A stretch of 64,000 nt of DNA from Deltaproteobacteria bacterium (GCA_020848905.1 JADLHG010000067.1:62001-126000), one strand, 5' to 3'. Counted from the first letter of the stretch, positions 27,326-35,238 are shown. Translations and numbers: made by a program. Notes: a model not told the origin generated them from the sequence alone.

Positions 27326-28653
27326 TGATGCCGACCCTCGAGCGCCTTCTCGAGCTCCTCGCCCGCGGCCCGTGCTCCTCACGAGAGCTGCAAGGGCGGC
27401 TTGGCGTGAGCCAATCGACCGTCTCCCGCCTTCTTCGAGACGCCGGGAAACAGGTGGCTCGTCTCGGTCAGGGCCGGGCCGTGCGCTATGCAGGAGTTCG
27501 TCAGGTCTTTGGCCTGGCGGAGTCGCTCCCGCTCTACTGGGTGACCGCTTCGGGCCAGGTGGAGCAGGTGGCGTCGCTCCGGGCTCTGTCCGGGGGGCGC
27601 TACCTCGTGGAGGGTGGGGGCCTGCCGTTCTGGCTGCGGGGCGAGGCGGGCACGGGGCTCTTCGACTCCCTCCCCTACTATCTCTACGACCTGCGGCCCT
27701 CCGGGTTTCTCGGGCGGCAACTGGCGCGGAGGGCCGCGTCCGAATGGGGCTGTCCGCCGGACCCGCGCCTCTGGTCGGACGACCACATCGGACAGTATCT
27801 CGTGCGGCGAGGAGACGATCTGCCGGGGAATTTGATCGTGGGAGAAGCGGCGGCCGAGCGGGTGAACGCCCGGACGGTGGACCCGGCAGGGGCGCGGCGC
27901 ACCGCGTATCCCGGGCTCGCCGAGGCGGCGTGTCGGGACGAGGCGCCGGGATCGTCCGCCGCGGGAGAGCAACCGAAGTTCGCCGTCCGACATGCCTCCG
28001 CGGGCCCCGTGATCGTGAAGTTCTCCCCCAGGGGCACGAGCGAAGAAGCCGGGCGCTGGCGCGATCTGTTGCGCGCGGAGTACCACGCCCTCGTCTCGGT
28101 CTCGAAGACGGGGATCGCGGCCAGCGCGGCCACGCTCCACGACCTGGGTGGTCGGCTCTTTCTGGAGGTTCGACGGTTCGATCGGCAGGGGCCGTGGGGG
28201 AGGCTTCCCGCGCTATCTCTCACCATGGTCGATGCCGAGTTCGCCGGCCAGGGAGAGCGCTGGAGCAAGGTCGCCCAGGCGCTGCGCGCGCGAGAGCTTC
28301 TGGACGATCGGTCGTGGAGGGCCATCCGGTGGCTCGAGACGTTCGGCACCTGGATCGGCAACACGGACATGCACCTTGGAAACCTCTCGCTCTCTCCAGT
28401 GGCAGAGGGCTTCCGGCTCCTGCCGGTCTACGACATGCTGCCGATGGCGCTCGCCCCGGTTCGTGGCGAGGTACCGAGGCCGAGCGTGCGCCCGCCCCTG
28501 CGGACGCTGGAGAACCGGGAGCTCTGGGGAGCGGCGGGAGAGGCGGCTGCCGCCTACTGGTCGAGCGTAGCGGACGATGGGCGCTGTTCGATGAAGTTCC
28601 GCGAGCTGGCGCGCGCGTTGCGGCTACAGACGGAACGCGCACTCCGGGATTGA
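27325..28653 (+). CDS. yjjJ: solitary HipA-family kinase with N-terminal HTH (YjjJ/HipH type)
   Basis: A 442-aa HipA-like Ser/Thr kinase fused to a DNA-binding domain. Residues 1-60 form a winged HTH (RELQGRLGVSQSTVSRLLRDAG). The kinase part has GEQPKFAV, the ATP-lysine segment VIVKFSPRG, FLEVRRFDR, the catalytic-loop-type GNTDMHLGNLSL and the metal-binding YDMLPM. This layout matches E. coli YjjJ (HipH), a toxin that carries its own HTH instead of a HipB partner. No hipB-like gene is adjacent. Several in-frame ATGs (27298, 27310, 27325, 27328) compete; 27325 is chosen because the family begins just before the helix ERLLELLARG. No clear ribosome site. Confidence 0.87.
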   Translation: MMPTLERLLELLARGPCSSRELQGRLGVSQSTVSRLLRDAGKQVARLGQGRAVRYAGVRQVFGLAESLPLYWVTASGQVEQVASLRALSGGRYLVEGGGLPFWLRGEAGTGLFDSLPYYLYDLRPSGFLGRQLARRAASEWGCPPDPRLWSDDHIGQYLVRRGDDLPGNLIVGEAAAERVNARTVDPAGARRTAYPGLAEAACRDEAPGSSAAGEQPKFAVRHASAGPVIVKFSPRGTSEEAGRWRDLLRAEYHALVSVSKTGIAASAATLHDLGGRLFLEVRRFDRQGPWGRLPALSLTMVDAEFAGQGERWSKVAQALRARELLDDRSWRAIRWLETFGTWIGNTDMHLGNLSLSPVAEGFRLLPVYDMLPMALAPVRGEVPRPSVRPPLRTLENRELWGAAGEAAAAYWSSVADDGRCSMKFRELARALRLQTERALRD

Positions 28654-28697
28654 CCGAGGGAAGAGGAGGCGACGAGGTCGGCCTACCGCACGGCGCG

Positions 28698-29297
28698 CTA
28701 CCTCGGGACGGCCTTCCCCTTGCGGGACCGCTTGGCACCGCCCGCCGACGGGGGCTGGGTCGCGCTCGCCAGCGCCCGCTCGAGCCAGGTGAGCTTGGCC
28801 TCCTCGAGGAGGATGCCGAACTCGAGCGCCTGGAGCTTGGGCTCGGAGAGGCCCTTCTCGCGCATCCTCTCGCGCGTCGAAAGGTAGCCCTCGAGGCGCT
28901 GGCGGTGGAGCGCGAGCTGAGCCTGGAGCTTTCCGGCCAGGGCCTTGCGCCCGAGCGGCCGGAAGAAGGGGTACTTGGTGAGAAACGGGAAGGCGCGGAA
29001 GAAGTCGAAGGGGGGCCGGCCTTCGTAGTCCTCTCCCTCGGAGCTGGTGAGCCAGCGCAGAAACTCCGCCCTGCCGGCCTCGGTGACGTGCACGACCTTG
29101 CGTGCGGGGCCCGTGCCGGTGTCCTCGAGCCGCTTCTCCACCAATCCCTGGCGCTCGAGCTCCTTCAGCAGCGGGTAGAGCTTCGCGTCCCCGAGCTTCT
29201 CGTCGGGGTTGATGAACTCCCGGTAGCGCTTCTTCAGCTCGTAGCCGTGGGTCGGCGAGGCGGCGAGCCAGCCCAGGATGTAGTGGGGCAGGGACAC
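28698..29297 (-). CDS. PadR-family transcription regulator
   Basis: A 199-aa PadR-like regulator. The N-terminal winged helix starts MSLPHYILGWLAASPTHGYELKKRYREF and continues through LGDAKLYPLLKELERQGLVEKRLED; the C-terminal part (about 110-185) is a long helical dimerisation domain of the Vir_act_alpha_C type. The last 20 residues are basic. It follows the DUF6125-like gene by 29 bp, and the divergent ABC export operon starts 150 bp upstream of that gene, a usual arrangement for PadR control of drug or lipid export. Confidence 0.92.
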   Translation of the reverse strand: MSLPHYILGWLAASPTHGYELKKRYREFINPDEKLGDAKLYPLLKELERQGLVEKRLEDTGTGPARKVVHVTEAGRAEFLRWLTSSEGEDYEGRPPFDFFRAFPFLTKYPFFRPLGRKALAGKLQAQLALHRQRLEGYLSTRERMREKGLSEPKLQALEFGILLEEAKLTWLERALASATQPPSAGGAKRSRKGKAVPR

Positions 29298-29326
29298 GGG
29301 TCAGGCGGCGATCGCTCGGCCTCCGC

Positions 29327-29866
29327 TCATGCGGGCGGGGCCTCGTCGAAGGAAAAGGTGTATTCGCGCGCGCACGCGCCGGTCTGGTGCATCAGACAGC
29401 CCTCGAAGGCGGGGGCCACAGTGTAGCGGACCCCCAGGGTCTCGAGCCAGGTCTCCATGCGCGGAAAGATGCCGCAGTGGTACTGCGCGGCTGCCCCGAG
29501 CTGGCTCACGCCGTCGAAGGCGAAGCAGCGATCGGTCTCCCAGCGCAGCACGTTCGGCCGGGGATAGGTCAGCCGGAAGCCCATGAAGTCGGCGCGGATG
29601 AGCTGCCAGGCGCCGTCGAGCAGCGCCCTGAGCGCGTTCATGTCCCGCACCTCGCCCAGCCCGAGAGCCTTCACGAGCCGGCGGATCTCGACCGCGGCCA
29701 TGGAGCGCACGGCCTGCAGGTTGAGCTGGTTCGCCCGTTCGAGGCCCAGCGCCTCGGCGCAGTGGCGGAACCACATCGCGTCGTGGGTCAGCCAGGACTT
29801 GATCAGGAGCTCCTTGAGCTCGGCCGGCTCGAGGGTGCGGACGGGGGATGCGGGGGCGATGGACAT
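29327..29866 (-). CDS. DUF6125-like cytoplasmic protein
   Basis: A 179-aa soluble protein. The N-terminal stretch LIKSWLTHDAMWFRHCAEALGLERANQLNLQAVRSMAAVEIRRL is what I associate with the DUF6125 family; the family assignment is from memory of pattern. Conserved-looking Cys and His residues occur at THDAMWFRHC, QYHCGIFPRMETW and CLMHQTGAC, reminiscent of a metal or substrate site. Function unknown. First gene of a two-gene operon with the PadR regulator. Confidence 0.72.
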   Translation of the reverse strand: MSIAPASPVRTLEPAELKELLIKSWLTHDAMWFRHCAEALGLERANQLNLQAVRSMAAVEIRRLVKALGLGEVRDMNALRALLDGAWQLIRADFMGFRLTYPRPNVLRWETDRCFAFDGVSQLGAAAQYHCGIFPRMETWLETLGVRYTVAPAFEGCLMHQTGACAREYTFSFDEAPPA

Positions 29867-29899
29867 GGCCTTCCTCCTCGAATCAAACCATGCAAATAA

Positions 29900-29919
29900 C
29901 TATATCCGATACGATATAG
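29900..29919. promoter_or_regulatory. inverted repeat, likely PadR operator
   Basis: CTATATC-CGATAC-GATATAG has 7-bp perfect arms and a 6-bp spacer, in an AT-rich patch between the divergent DUF6125/PadR and ABC export operons. PadR-type dimers bind such dyads, and the position would let one site control both directions. Confidence 0.6.
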
Positions 29920-30015
29920 CTCGGTCAAGCGCGAGCGGAGGCCGGAAGGCCGCGCATCTGCAAGACCTCGGGCTCCGGGCGAGGCACCGGTCGGGGTGGT
30001 ATTCTACGGACCGGC

Positions 30016-31140
30016 ATGCGGCGCATCGCGCTCCTCACGTTGACCCACGACCGGGGGAAGATGGCCGCGGCGCTTGCGGGGGTGGCCTTCGCCACGACGC
30101 TGGTGCTGGCCCAGATCGGCCTCTACGTGGGCTTCCAGCAGAACGCGTCCTCGCTCATCGCCTACGCGGGGGGCGACCTGTGGGTCATGCCGCGCGGGAC
30201 CGAGGTGCTCGAGACGGCGGACAAGCTCTCGGCGGTGAGCCGGACCGTCGTGGCCAGCCAGCCCTGCGTGGCGCGCGTGCGCGGCCTCACCATCACGTTC
30301 GTCTTCAGCCGCAAGGGGAACGGCACGCAGGACGCCGTGATGGGGATCGGCATCGAGCCCGCGAGCTGGCCGCTGCTCCCCTGGAGCCTCGGCGTGGGAC
30401 TGCCGCAGGACTTGCTCGCGCCGAACCGCGTGGCGGTGGACCGCCTGGACCTCGCGAAGCTGCAGATCGTGGGCGACCCGCGCAAGGCCACCCTCGAGGT
30501 AGGGGGCGAGACGGTGCACATCGCCGGGGTCACCGAGGGGATTCGCTCCTTCACCCTCACGCCTTACGTCTTCATGACGCTCCAGAACGCGCGCCGCCTG
30601 ATGAGACTGGCCGACGACCAGGCGCACTACTGGCTGGTGGACCTCAAGGATCGCCGCTGCGCGAAGGACGTGGTCGCGGCGCTCGAACAGCGCCCCGACC
30701 TGCAGGTCCGCACGAACGACGAGTTCCGCCAGATGACCGAACGCTACTGGGTCACGGGCTCGGGAGCCGGCACCGCGCTCGGCTTCGCGGCGCTCCTCGG
30801 CCTCATCGTGGGCGTGGTGATCGTCGGGCAGACCCTCTACACGCTGACCAAGGAGCACATGCGCGAGCTGGCCACGCTCAAGGCCGTGGGCGCGACGCAG
30901 CTCGAGATCGTCCTCTTCGTGGCCTGGCAGGCGCTGTTCCTGGCCGTGATCGGTGGCGCGGTGGGCGTCGGGATGGCCAAGGGGATGGAGCACTTCATCG
31001 CGCAGGCGGGGCTCAACATCGCCATCGACGGCGGGGTGCTGCTCCTCGGCGCCGGGTCGATCCTGCTCATGTGCGGACTGGCCAGTCTCTGGAGCATTCG
31101 CGCCGTGCTCAAGCTCGAGGCCGCCGAGGTCTTCAAATGA
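30016..31140 (+). CDS. ABC transporter permease (FtsX/MacB-like, DevC type)
   Basis: A 374-aa inner-membrane permease with four membrane segments: one near the N-terminus (MAAALAGVAFATTLVLAQIGLYVGF) and three in the C-terminal FtsX block (about 255-370), separated by a large extracytoplasmic domain. The first TM region and the IEPASWPLL style of the periplasmic part resemble DevC-like permeases, which pair with DevA-like ATPases and DevB-like HlyD proteins. Its stop overlaps the ATPase start (ATGA), and the membrane-fusion protein gene follows. Confidence 0.88.
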   Translation: MRRIALLTLTHDRGKMAAALAGVAFATTLVLAQIGLYVGFQQNASSLIAYAGGDLWVMPRGTEVLETADKLSAVSRTVVASQPCVARVRGLTITFVFSRKGNGTQDAVMGIGIEPASWPLLPWSLGVGLPQDLLAPNRVAVDRLDLAKLQIVGDPRKATLEVGGETVHIAGVTEGIRSFTLTPYVFMTLQNARRLMRLADDQAHYWLVDLKDRRCAKDVVAALEQRPDLQVRTNDEFRQMTERYWVTGSGAGTALGFAALLGLIVGVVIVGQTLYTLTKEHMRELATLKAVGATQLEIVLFVAWQALFLAVIGGAVGVGMAKGMEHFIAQAGLNIAIDGGVLLLGAGSILLMCGLASLWSIRAVLKLEAAEVFK

Positions 31141-31874
31141 GCGCGCTTCCGGAGGTGCTGGTCCGCGCCGAGGCGGTGACCAAGGTCTACCGCGAAGGGA
31201 AGGTCGAGACGCCCGTGCTCCACGGCGTCAGCCTCGAGGTGCGGGCGGGTGACCTGGTGCTCATCATGGGGCCCTCGGGCTCGGGCAAGACCACGCTGAT
31301 CTCGCTCCTCGCGGGGCTTCTGCGCCCGACCACGGGGCAGGTCGAGCTCTGCGGCGTGCCGATCACCGAGCTCGGCGAGGCGCGCGCGACGCAGGTGCGG
31401 CGGACGCACCTCGGGTTCGTCTTTCAGACCTACAACCTCTTTCCGGCGCTCTCGGCGCTGGACAACGTGGCCGAGGTGTTGCGCATGAAGGGGATGACGA
31501 GCCGGGCGGCACGCGAGGCCTCGCAGGTCGCGCTCGCGCGGGTGGGGCTCGCCCACCGGCTGCACCACCGCCCGGGGGAGCTGTCGGGCGGACAGAAGCA
31601 GCGGGTCGCGATCGCGCGGGCCATCGCCGGCGAGCCGGTGCTGATCCTCGGGGACGAGGTCACCGCGGCGCTCGACACGACCACCGCGATGAGCGTGATG
31701 CAGCTCCTCCGTCGGCAGCTCGGGCCGGAGAAGGGGATCGTGATCGTGACCCACGACCGGCGGCTCGAGCAGTTCGCCGACCGCGTGATCGATATCGAGG
31801 ACGGAAGGCTGGTGCGCGACGAGCGGCGGCAACCCGCGACGATGGCGACCTCCGTGGCCGGGGAGGCAGGTTGA
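31137..31874 (+). CDS. ABC transporter ATP-binding protein (LolD/MacB/DevA-like)
   Basis: A 245-aa ATPase. Walker A is GPSGSGKTT, the Q-loop is in VFQTYNLFPALSALDNV, the signature is LSGGQKQRVAIARAI, Walker B is VLILGDEVTAALD and the switch His is in VIVTHDRRLEQFADRVI. The segment usually ADEPTG(A/N)LD reads GDEVTAALD, a small departure that keeps the catalytic Asp-Glu. It powers the permease encoded just before it, with starts and stops overlapping on both sides. Confidence 0.93.
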   Translation: MSALPEVLVRAEAVTKVYREGKVETPVLHGVSLEVRAGDLVLIMGPSGSGKTTLISLLAGLLRPTTGQVELCGVPITELGEARATQVRRTHLGFVFQTYNLFPALSALDNVAEVLRMKGMTSRAAREASQVALARVGLAHRLHHRPGELSGGQKQRVAIARAIAGEPVLILGDEVTAALDTTTAMSVMQLLRRQLGPEKGIVIVTHDRRLEQFADRVIDIEDGRLVRDERRQPATMATSVAGEAG

Positions 31875-33103
31875 TGTCACGCGGACGACGCTACGCCCTC
31901 GTCGGAGCGGCGCTCCTGGCGGGGATCTGGGGGGGGCTCTGGGTGCGGGGGCGGCTCGCGGCCCAGACCACGGAGGTAGTGGCGGGGGAGCTGCGCCTCG
32001 AGCTCATCGCGCGCGCCATGGTGGTGCCCATCGACGGGATCGCCGAGCTGCGGGCTCGCACCGACGGACGGGTGCTGGCCGTGCACGTGCGCGAAGGGGA
32101 CCGGGTCAAGGCCGGTCAGCTGCTGGCCGAGCTCGAGGGGGACGCGATGCAGGCGGAGGTTGCGCGGCGAGAGGCGCAGCGGCAGGCCTTCGCGGCGAGC
32201 GCGCGTGTGGTGGCGGAGGGCTCGCGCCCCGAGCAGCGGCAGGCCCTCGCGGCGCAGGCGGCGGCGGTGCGGGAGCAGGTGGCGCTGGCCGAGGATCGCG
32301 CGCGGCGCGTGCGGCGGCTGCGCGAGAGGGGGGCCGTGGCGGAGGCGCAGCGCGAGGAGGCCGACCGCGAGCTGGGGGTGGCCAAGGCGCGGCTCGAGCT
32401 GGCGGAGGCGGAGCTGCGCCTCGGACGCGCGGGGGGGCGGGCGACGGAGGTGAGCGCGGCGCGGGCGCGGGCGACGGCGGCCGAGGCGGCGGTCGCGCAG
32501 GCGAGGAGCGAGCTTTCGCGCACGCGGCTCGTGGCGCCGATCGACGGCGTGGTGCTCGCGCGGCGCGTGGATCGCGGCGACACCGTCTCGGGGGTTCAGT
32601 CGGGGGGCAACACCCCGCTCTTCGAGCTCGCGGACACGACCCGCGTGGAGCTGCGCGTGGAGGTCGAGGAGGGGGAGGCAGCGCGCCTCGCAGTGGGGCT
32701 CGCCGTGCGGATCTCTCTCCCCGGGGGAAGGACGACCCTCGGGCGCGGACGCCTCGCTCGGCTCGGGCATCGCCTCGAACGGCCGACCATCGGGGCCCAC
32801 GACGGGCGCGAGCGGGCGGAGGGGTGGATTCGCGCGGCCTGGGTGAACCTGGAGCCCGGCTGGAACGCCGCGGGGAACTTCCCCGTCGGGCAGCGGCTCG
32901 AGGTGGCGATCGAGCTCCCGCCGCGCAAGGTGGCGGCGATGGTGCCGCGCGAGGCGGTGCGCGTGGTGGGTGGCCACGCCGAGGTGGAGCTCGCCAAGGG
33001 GCCCTTCTTCTCGGCGCTGACCGTGGAGCTCGGCGCGGCGGACCCGCGCTTCGTCGAGGTGCGCGGCGTGTCGGCGGGGCAGAGGGTGCGGCTGGGCAGG
33101 TAG
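31874..33103 (+). CDS. HlyD-family membrane fusion protein
   Basis: A 409-aa periplasmic adaptor. One N-terminal membrane anchor (ALVGAALLAGIWGGLWV) is followed by a lipoyl-like half (GRVLAVHVREGDRVKAGQLLAELEG), an Ala/Arg/Glu-rich coiled-coil hairpin (about 85-220), the second lipoyl half (RLVAPIDGVVLARRVDRGDTV) and beta-barrel domains. It bridges the ABC pump to an outer-membrane channel, for which no gene is nearby. ATG 31874 overlaps the ATPase stop (TGATG). Confidence 0.9.
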   Translation: MSRGRRYALVGAALLAGIWGGLWVRGRLAAQTTEVVAGELRLELIARAMVVPIDGIAELRARTDGRVLAVHVREGDRVKAGQLLAELEGDAMQAEVARREAQRQAFAASARVVAEGSRPEQRQALAAQAAAVREQVALAEDRARRVRRLRERGAVAEAQREEADRELGVAKARLELAEAELRLGRAGGRATEVSAARARATAAEAAVAQARSELSRTRLVAPIDGVVLARRVDRGDTVSGVQSGGNTPLFELADTTRVELRVEVEEGEAARLAVGLAVRISLPGGRTTLGRGRLARLGHRLERPTIGAHDGRERAEGWIRAAWVNLEPGWNAAGNFPVGQRLEVAIELPPRKVAAMVPREAVRVVGGHAEVELAKGPFFSALTVELGAADPRFVEVRGVSAGQRVRLGR

Positions 33104-33140
33104 GCTGCGGCCGACCGGGTGGCGGCGTGCGGGCGCTGAC

Positions 33141-33614
33141 CTACTTGCCTGGCGGCCAGTACCCCGCGATGCCGTCGATGGCCTTGCCGAGGGCCGTCAC
33201 CTCGGCCTGGGCGCTCGACTGCTTGGTCTTCATCGCCGCGACGAGGACCGCGTGGTGTCGGGCGAGGCGCTCCACGTAGTCCGCCTGTGCCTTCTTGTCC
33301 CCGGGCGGCGGCAGCTTCACCTTCTGCGCCAGGAAGTAGTCGGCGACGATGCGCATCGCGCGCTCGGCGTGCTGCTCCTTGGTCATCACCCAGCGCACGA
33401 ACTGCTGCTGGCTCTGCACGTCGCGCTTGCCGGCCAGCGCGGCCAGCTCCGTCACGGCCTTCCGGATGGTCGTCAGATCCTCGCGGAGCTGCTCGACGCG
33501 GGCGTGGTCGGAGAAGATGCCGCAGGGCACCTGGCAGTGGGCGGAGGCAGCTCGGGCGCCGAGGATCGTTCCGAGCACGAGGACGACGAAGGACGAGATC
33601 GTACGAGTGGGCAT
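33141..33614 (-). CDS. sodN: nickel superoxide dismutase with Sec signal peptide
   Basis: A 157-aa exported protein. A Sec signal (MPTRTISSFVVLVLGTILGARAASA) would be cut after Ala25 at an AxA site, leaving HCQVPCGIF at the new N-terminus. That matches the Ni-hook HCxxPCGxY of nickel superoxide dismutase: His1, Cys2 and Cys6 are all present, Tyr9 is Phe. The remaining 120 residues are helical with many Lys and Gln, as expected for the four-helix subunit (usual mature length about 117). The protein would remove superoxide in the periplasm. AAAGGAGG lies 7 nt before the ATG. No SodX-type peptidase gene is in the window. Confidence 0.85.
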   Translation of the reverse strand: MPTRTISSFVVLVLGTILGARAASAHCQVPCGIFSDHARVEQLREDLTTIRKAVTELAALAGKRDVQSQQQFVRWVMTKEQHAERAMRIVADYFLAQKVKLPPPGDKKAQADYVERLARHHAVLVAAMKTKQSSAQAEVTALGKAIDGIAGYWPPGK

Positions 33615-33689
33615 AGGGTGCCTCCTTTGAGGGTCGCGTAGCTAGGCTGCGTCGGGCGACCGAGGACAGTCCGCCGGCGCGGTTGCCGC

Positions 33690-33705
33690 GGCAAAGGGTG
33701 CGCCC
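33690..33705 (-). promoter_or_regulatory. possible sigma-54 promoter of sodN
   Basis: The minus strand reads GGGCGCACCCTTTGCC with GG and GC ten bases apart. The -12 part TTGC is exact; the -24 part departs from TGGCAC. The predicted transcription start near 33679 gives a 65-nt leader. Confidence 0.35.
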
Positions 33706-33763
33706 ACCTTGCCGGTCTGGCAACTGAGGAGCAGCTTGCGTTCGGGGGAAGGGCTGGTTTCGC

Positions 33764-33840
33764 GCGGGAAGCGGGAAGCGGGAAGCGGGAAGCGGGAGCG
33801 TGGAGCGCGGAGCGTGAGAGCGTGGAGCGTGAGAGCGTGG
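33764..33840. repeat. GCGGGAA tandem repeat and AGCGTG(A/G)A-type repeats
   Basis: Four perfect 7-bp copies of GCGGGAA (33764-33791) plus a partial fifth are followed by alternating GCGTGGA and GCGTGAGA units to 33840. The tract lies between the sodN gene and the stop of the next gene, in the region where an upstream enhancer of sodN might sit. It is not CRISPR-like: there are no spacers. Confidence 0.85.
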
Positions 33841-33851
33841 CCCGGCGTGGT

Positions 33852-34430
33852 CTACTTGTCGTCCAGCGCGCGCTCCATGCCGACGTCCACGAGAGCGCCC
33901 ACTCCCGCAGCGGTCGCGCCGGCCTCGGCGCCGCCGCGCGCGCCGTTGATGGCACCGCGGAGCCATCCGGTCGCGAGGCCCCAGCCGGCCCGGACGCTGG
34001 CCCAAAGGAGCGGACCGGCTACGGCGGCCTTGAAGGCCGTGCCGACCCAGGGAGCGATCTCGGTTCCCTTGTCGCCCACCCAGCCGATGGCCTGGCCGAT
34101 GACGGGGAGCTGCTCGGGCTGGCCGGCCATGAGGGCGGTGGTCAGCACGCCGAGGGTGAGGATCTTCGCCCCGGGGTTCTTCAAGAACTTGCCCTTGAAG
34201 GTCACGGACTGCTTGAGCCCGCCGAACCCGTCCTTGATGGCGTAATAGGGAGAGCCGAAGACGAAGCCGACGAGCCCGCCGACGAAGCCGCCCTTCTTGG
34301 CGCCGCCGATGAGCGAGCGCTTCACGTGGGCTTCCTCGGTTCTCGAGAGCGCCGGTTGCTTGGCGACAGCCGGCTGCGCGGCGTGAACGAGGAACAAGGC
34401 AACAAAGGACCCCATCAATGCGTGGCGCAT
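33852..34430 (-). CDS. exported Gly-rich protein, possibly membrane-associated
   Basis: A 192-aa exported protein of unknown function. The signal peptide MRHALMGSFVALFLVHAAQPAVA is followed by a mature part with several hydrophobic, Gly/Ala-rich segments: GGAKKGGFVGGLVGFVFGSPYY, LGVLTTALMAG, and AINGARGGAEAGATAAGVGALVDVG near the C-terminus (glycine-zipper-like). It is preceded by AGGAG and by a strong sigma-54-type promoter. The next gene upstream encodes a similar small exported protein, as does 60221-60745; sequence similarity between them is weak. Confidence 0.8.
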   Translation of the reverse strand: MRHALMGSFVALFLVHAAQPAVAKQPALSRTEEAHVKRSLIGGAKKGGFVGGLVGFVFGSPYYAIKDGFGGLKQSVTFKGKFLKNPGAKILTLGVLTTALMAGQPEQLPVIGQAIGWVGDKGTEIAPWVGTAFKAAVAGPLLWASVRAGWGLATGWLRGAINGARGGAEAGATAAGVGALVDVGMERALDDK

Positions 34431-34466
34431 CGCTTCATCTCCTGACTGCGTGGTGTCCGCAGACAG

Positions 34467-34482
34467 TGCAAGGCGAAGGCCA
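34467..34482 (-). promoter_or_regulatory. sigma-54 (-24/-12) promoter
   Basis: The minus strand reads TGGCCTTCGCCTTGCA: GG-N10-GC with an exact TTGCA -12 element. The start is predicted near 34456, giving a 26-nt leader that contains the AGGAG site of the gene at 34430. Confidence 0.75.
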
Positions 34483-34581
34483 AGCCGCCTCGGGGCCTAA
34501 CTCCGCGAGATGCGTGGGGCGAGGATCCGGCGGGGGAATGAGCCAGACTGGCTAGCCTGGCCGATGGGGAGGTGGCAGCCC

Positions 34582-34592
34582 GCAGAGGCTAC
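34582..34592 (+). promoter_or_regulatory. GAGGCTAC element, candidate enhancer
   Basis: GCAGAGGCTAC overlaps the stop of the upstream gene and lies about 130 bp upstream of the predicted transcription start of the gene at 34430. The same 11-mer occurs at 49254 and 52985, also upstream of sigma-54-type promoters. Confidence 0.45.
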
Positions 34593-35191
34593 TCGCCGAG
34601 CTTGAGGTGCGCGCTGGCCGAGGCCGTCGTGGTGGAGGACTTCTTCAGCTCCGCCTTCACGGACTGGATGAAGTCCCGGCCCCCGAGGACGACCTTCGTG
34701 CCGAACTGGCCCATGACGCCCGCGAAGCGGCTGCCCACCCCTTGAACGGCAACGAGCGCACCGGCCTGAAAGATGTGGCTATTGAGGTTGTGGAAGAGCC
34801 CGGCGAGGCCCGCCGACAGGAGCGTTCCGCCGCCGATCGAGGCTGCTTCCCGAATGACCTCGCCGCGCGTGAGGCGGCGGGATCGCGTGATGGTGAGCTG
34901 ATTCACGGCTTCGCCCGCGATGTACGAGCCGCCGCCCGCAATGGCCGGGTTCACGCCGTTGGCCGTGAGGTAGCCGTAGGTGCCGATCGTGGCGCCCCAG
35001 CGCGCGGCGAACTTCACGACCCCGGGGAGCCGCTGCGGGGAGGTCACGACCGCGTGCGTGATGCGTCCTATCCCGTCCCCGACCTGCTTCAAGCCCGCGC
35101 GAAACCCTCCGCCTTTTCCGTCGGCGGCGAAGGCCGGCGAGCTCAGAGCCACCATCACCGTGAGAGTTCCCGTCATCAGCGTCGTGCGCAT
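34589..35191 (-). CDS. exported Gly-rich protein of unknown function
   Basis: A 200-aa exported protein. The signal peptide MRTTLMTGTLTVMVALSSPAFA is cut before ADGKGGG. The mature part has hydrophobic, Gly-rich stretches: FAARWGATIGTYGYLTANGVNPAIAGGGSYIAGEAV, and ASIGGGTLLSAGLAGLFHNLNSHIFQAGALVAVQGVG. The C-terminus is Lys/Ser/Thr-rich. ATG 35191 follows a strong GGAGGA site; the longer frame from 35239 is rejected because the predicted transcription start lies inside it. Unknown function, probably envelope-located. Confidence 0.8.
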   Translation of the reverse strand: MRTTLMTGTLTVMVALSSPAFAADGKGGGFRAGLKQVGDGIGRITHAVVTSPQRLPGVVKFAARWGATIGTYGYLTANGVNPAIAGGGSYIAGEAVNQLTITRSRRLTRGEVIREAASIGGGTLLSAGLAGLFHNLNSHIFQAGALVAVQGVGSRFAGVMGQFGTKVVLGGRDFIQSVKAELKKSSTTTASASAHLKLGE

Positions 35192-35222
35192 TGTGTCCTC
35201 CGTGTGTTCGAAGGCCGACGAA

Positions 35223-35238
35223 TGCAACGGCAGGGCCA
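35223..35238 (-). promoter_or_regulatory. sigma-54 (-24/-12) promoter
   Basis: The minus strand reads TGGCCCTGCCGTTGCA: GG-N10-GC with exact TTGCA. The start is predicted near 35212, 21 nt before the ATG at 35191. Confidence 0.75.
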
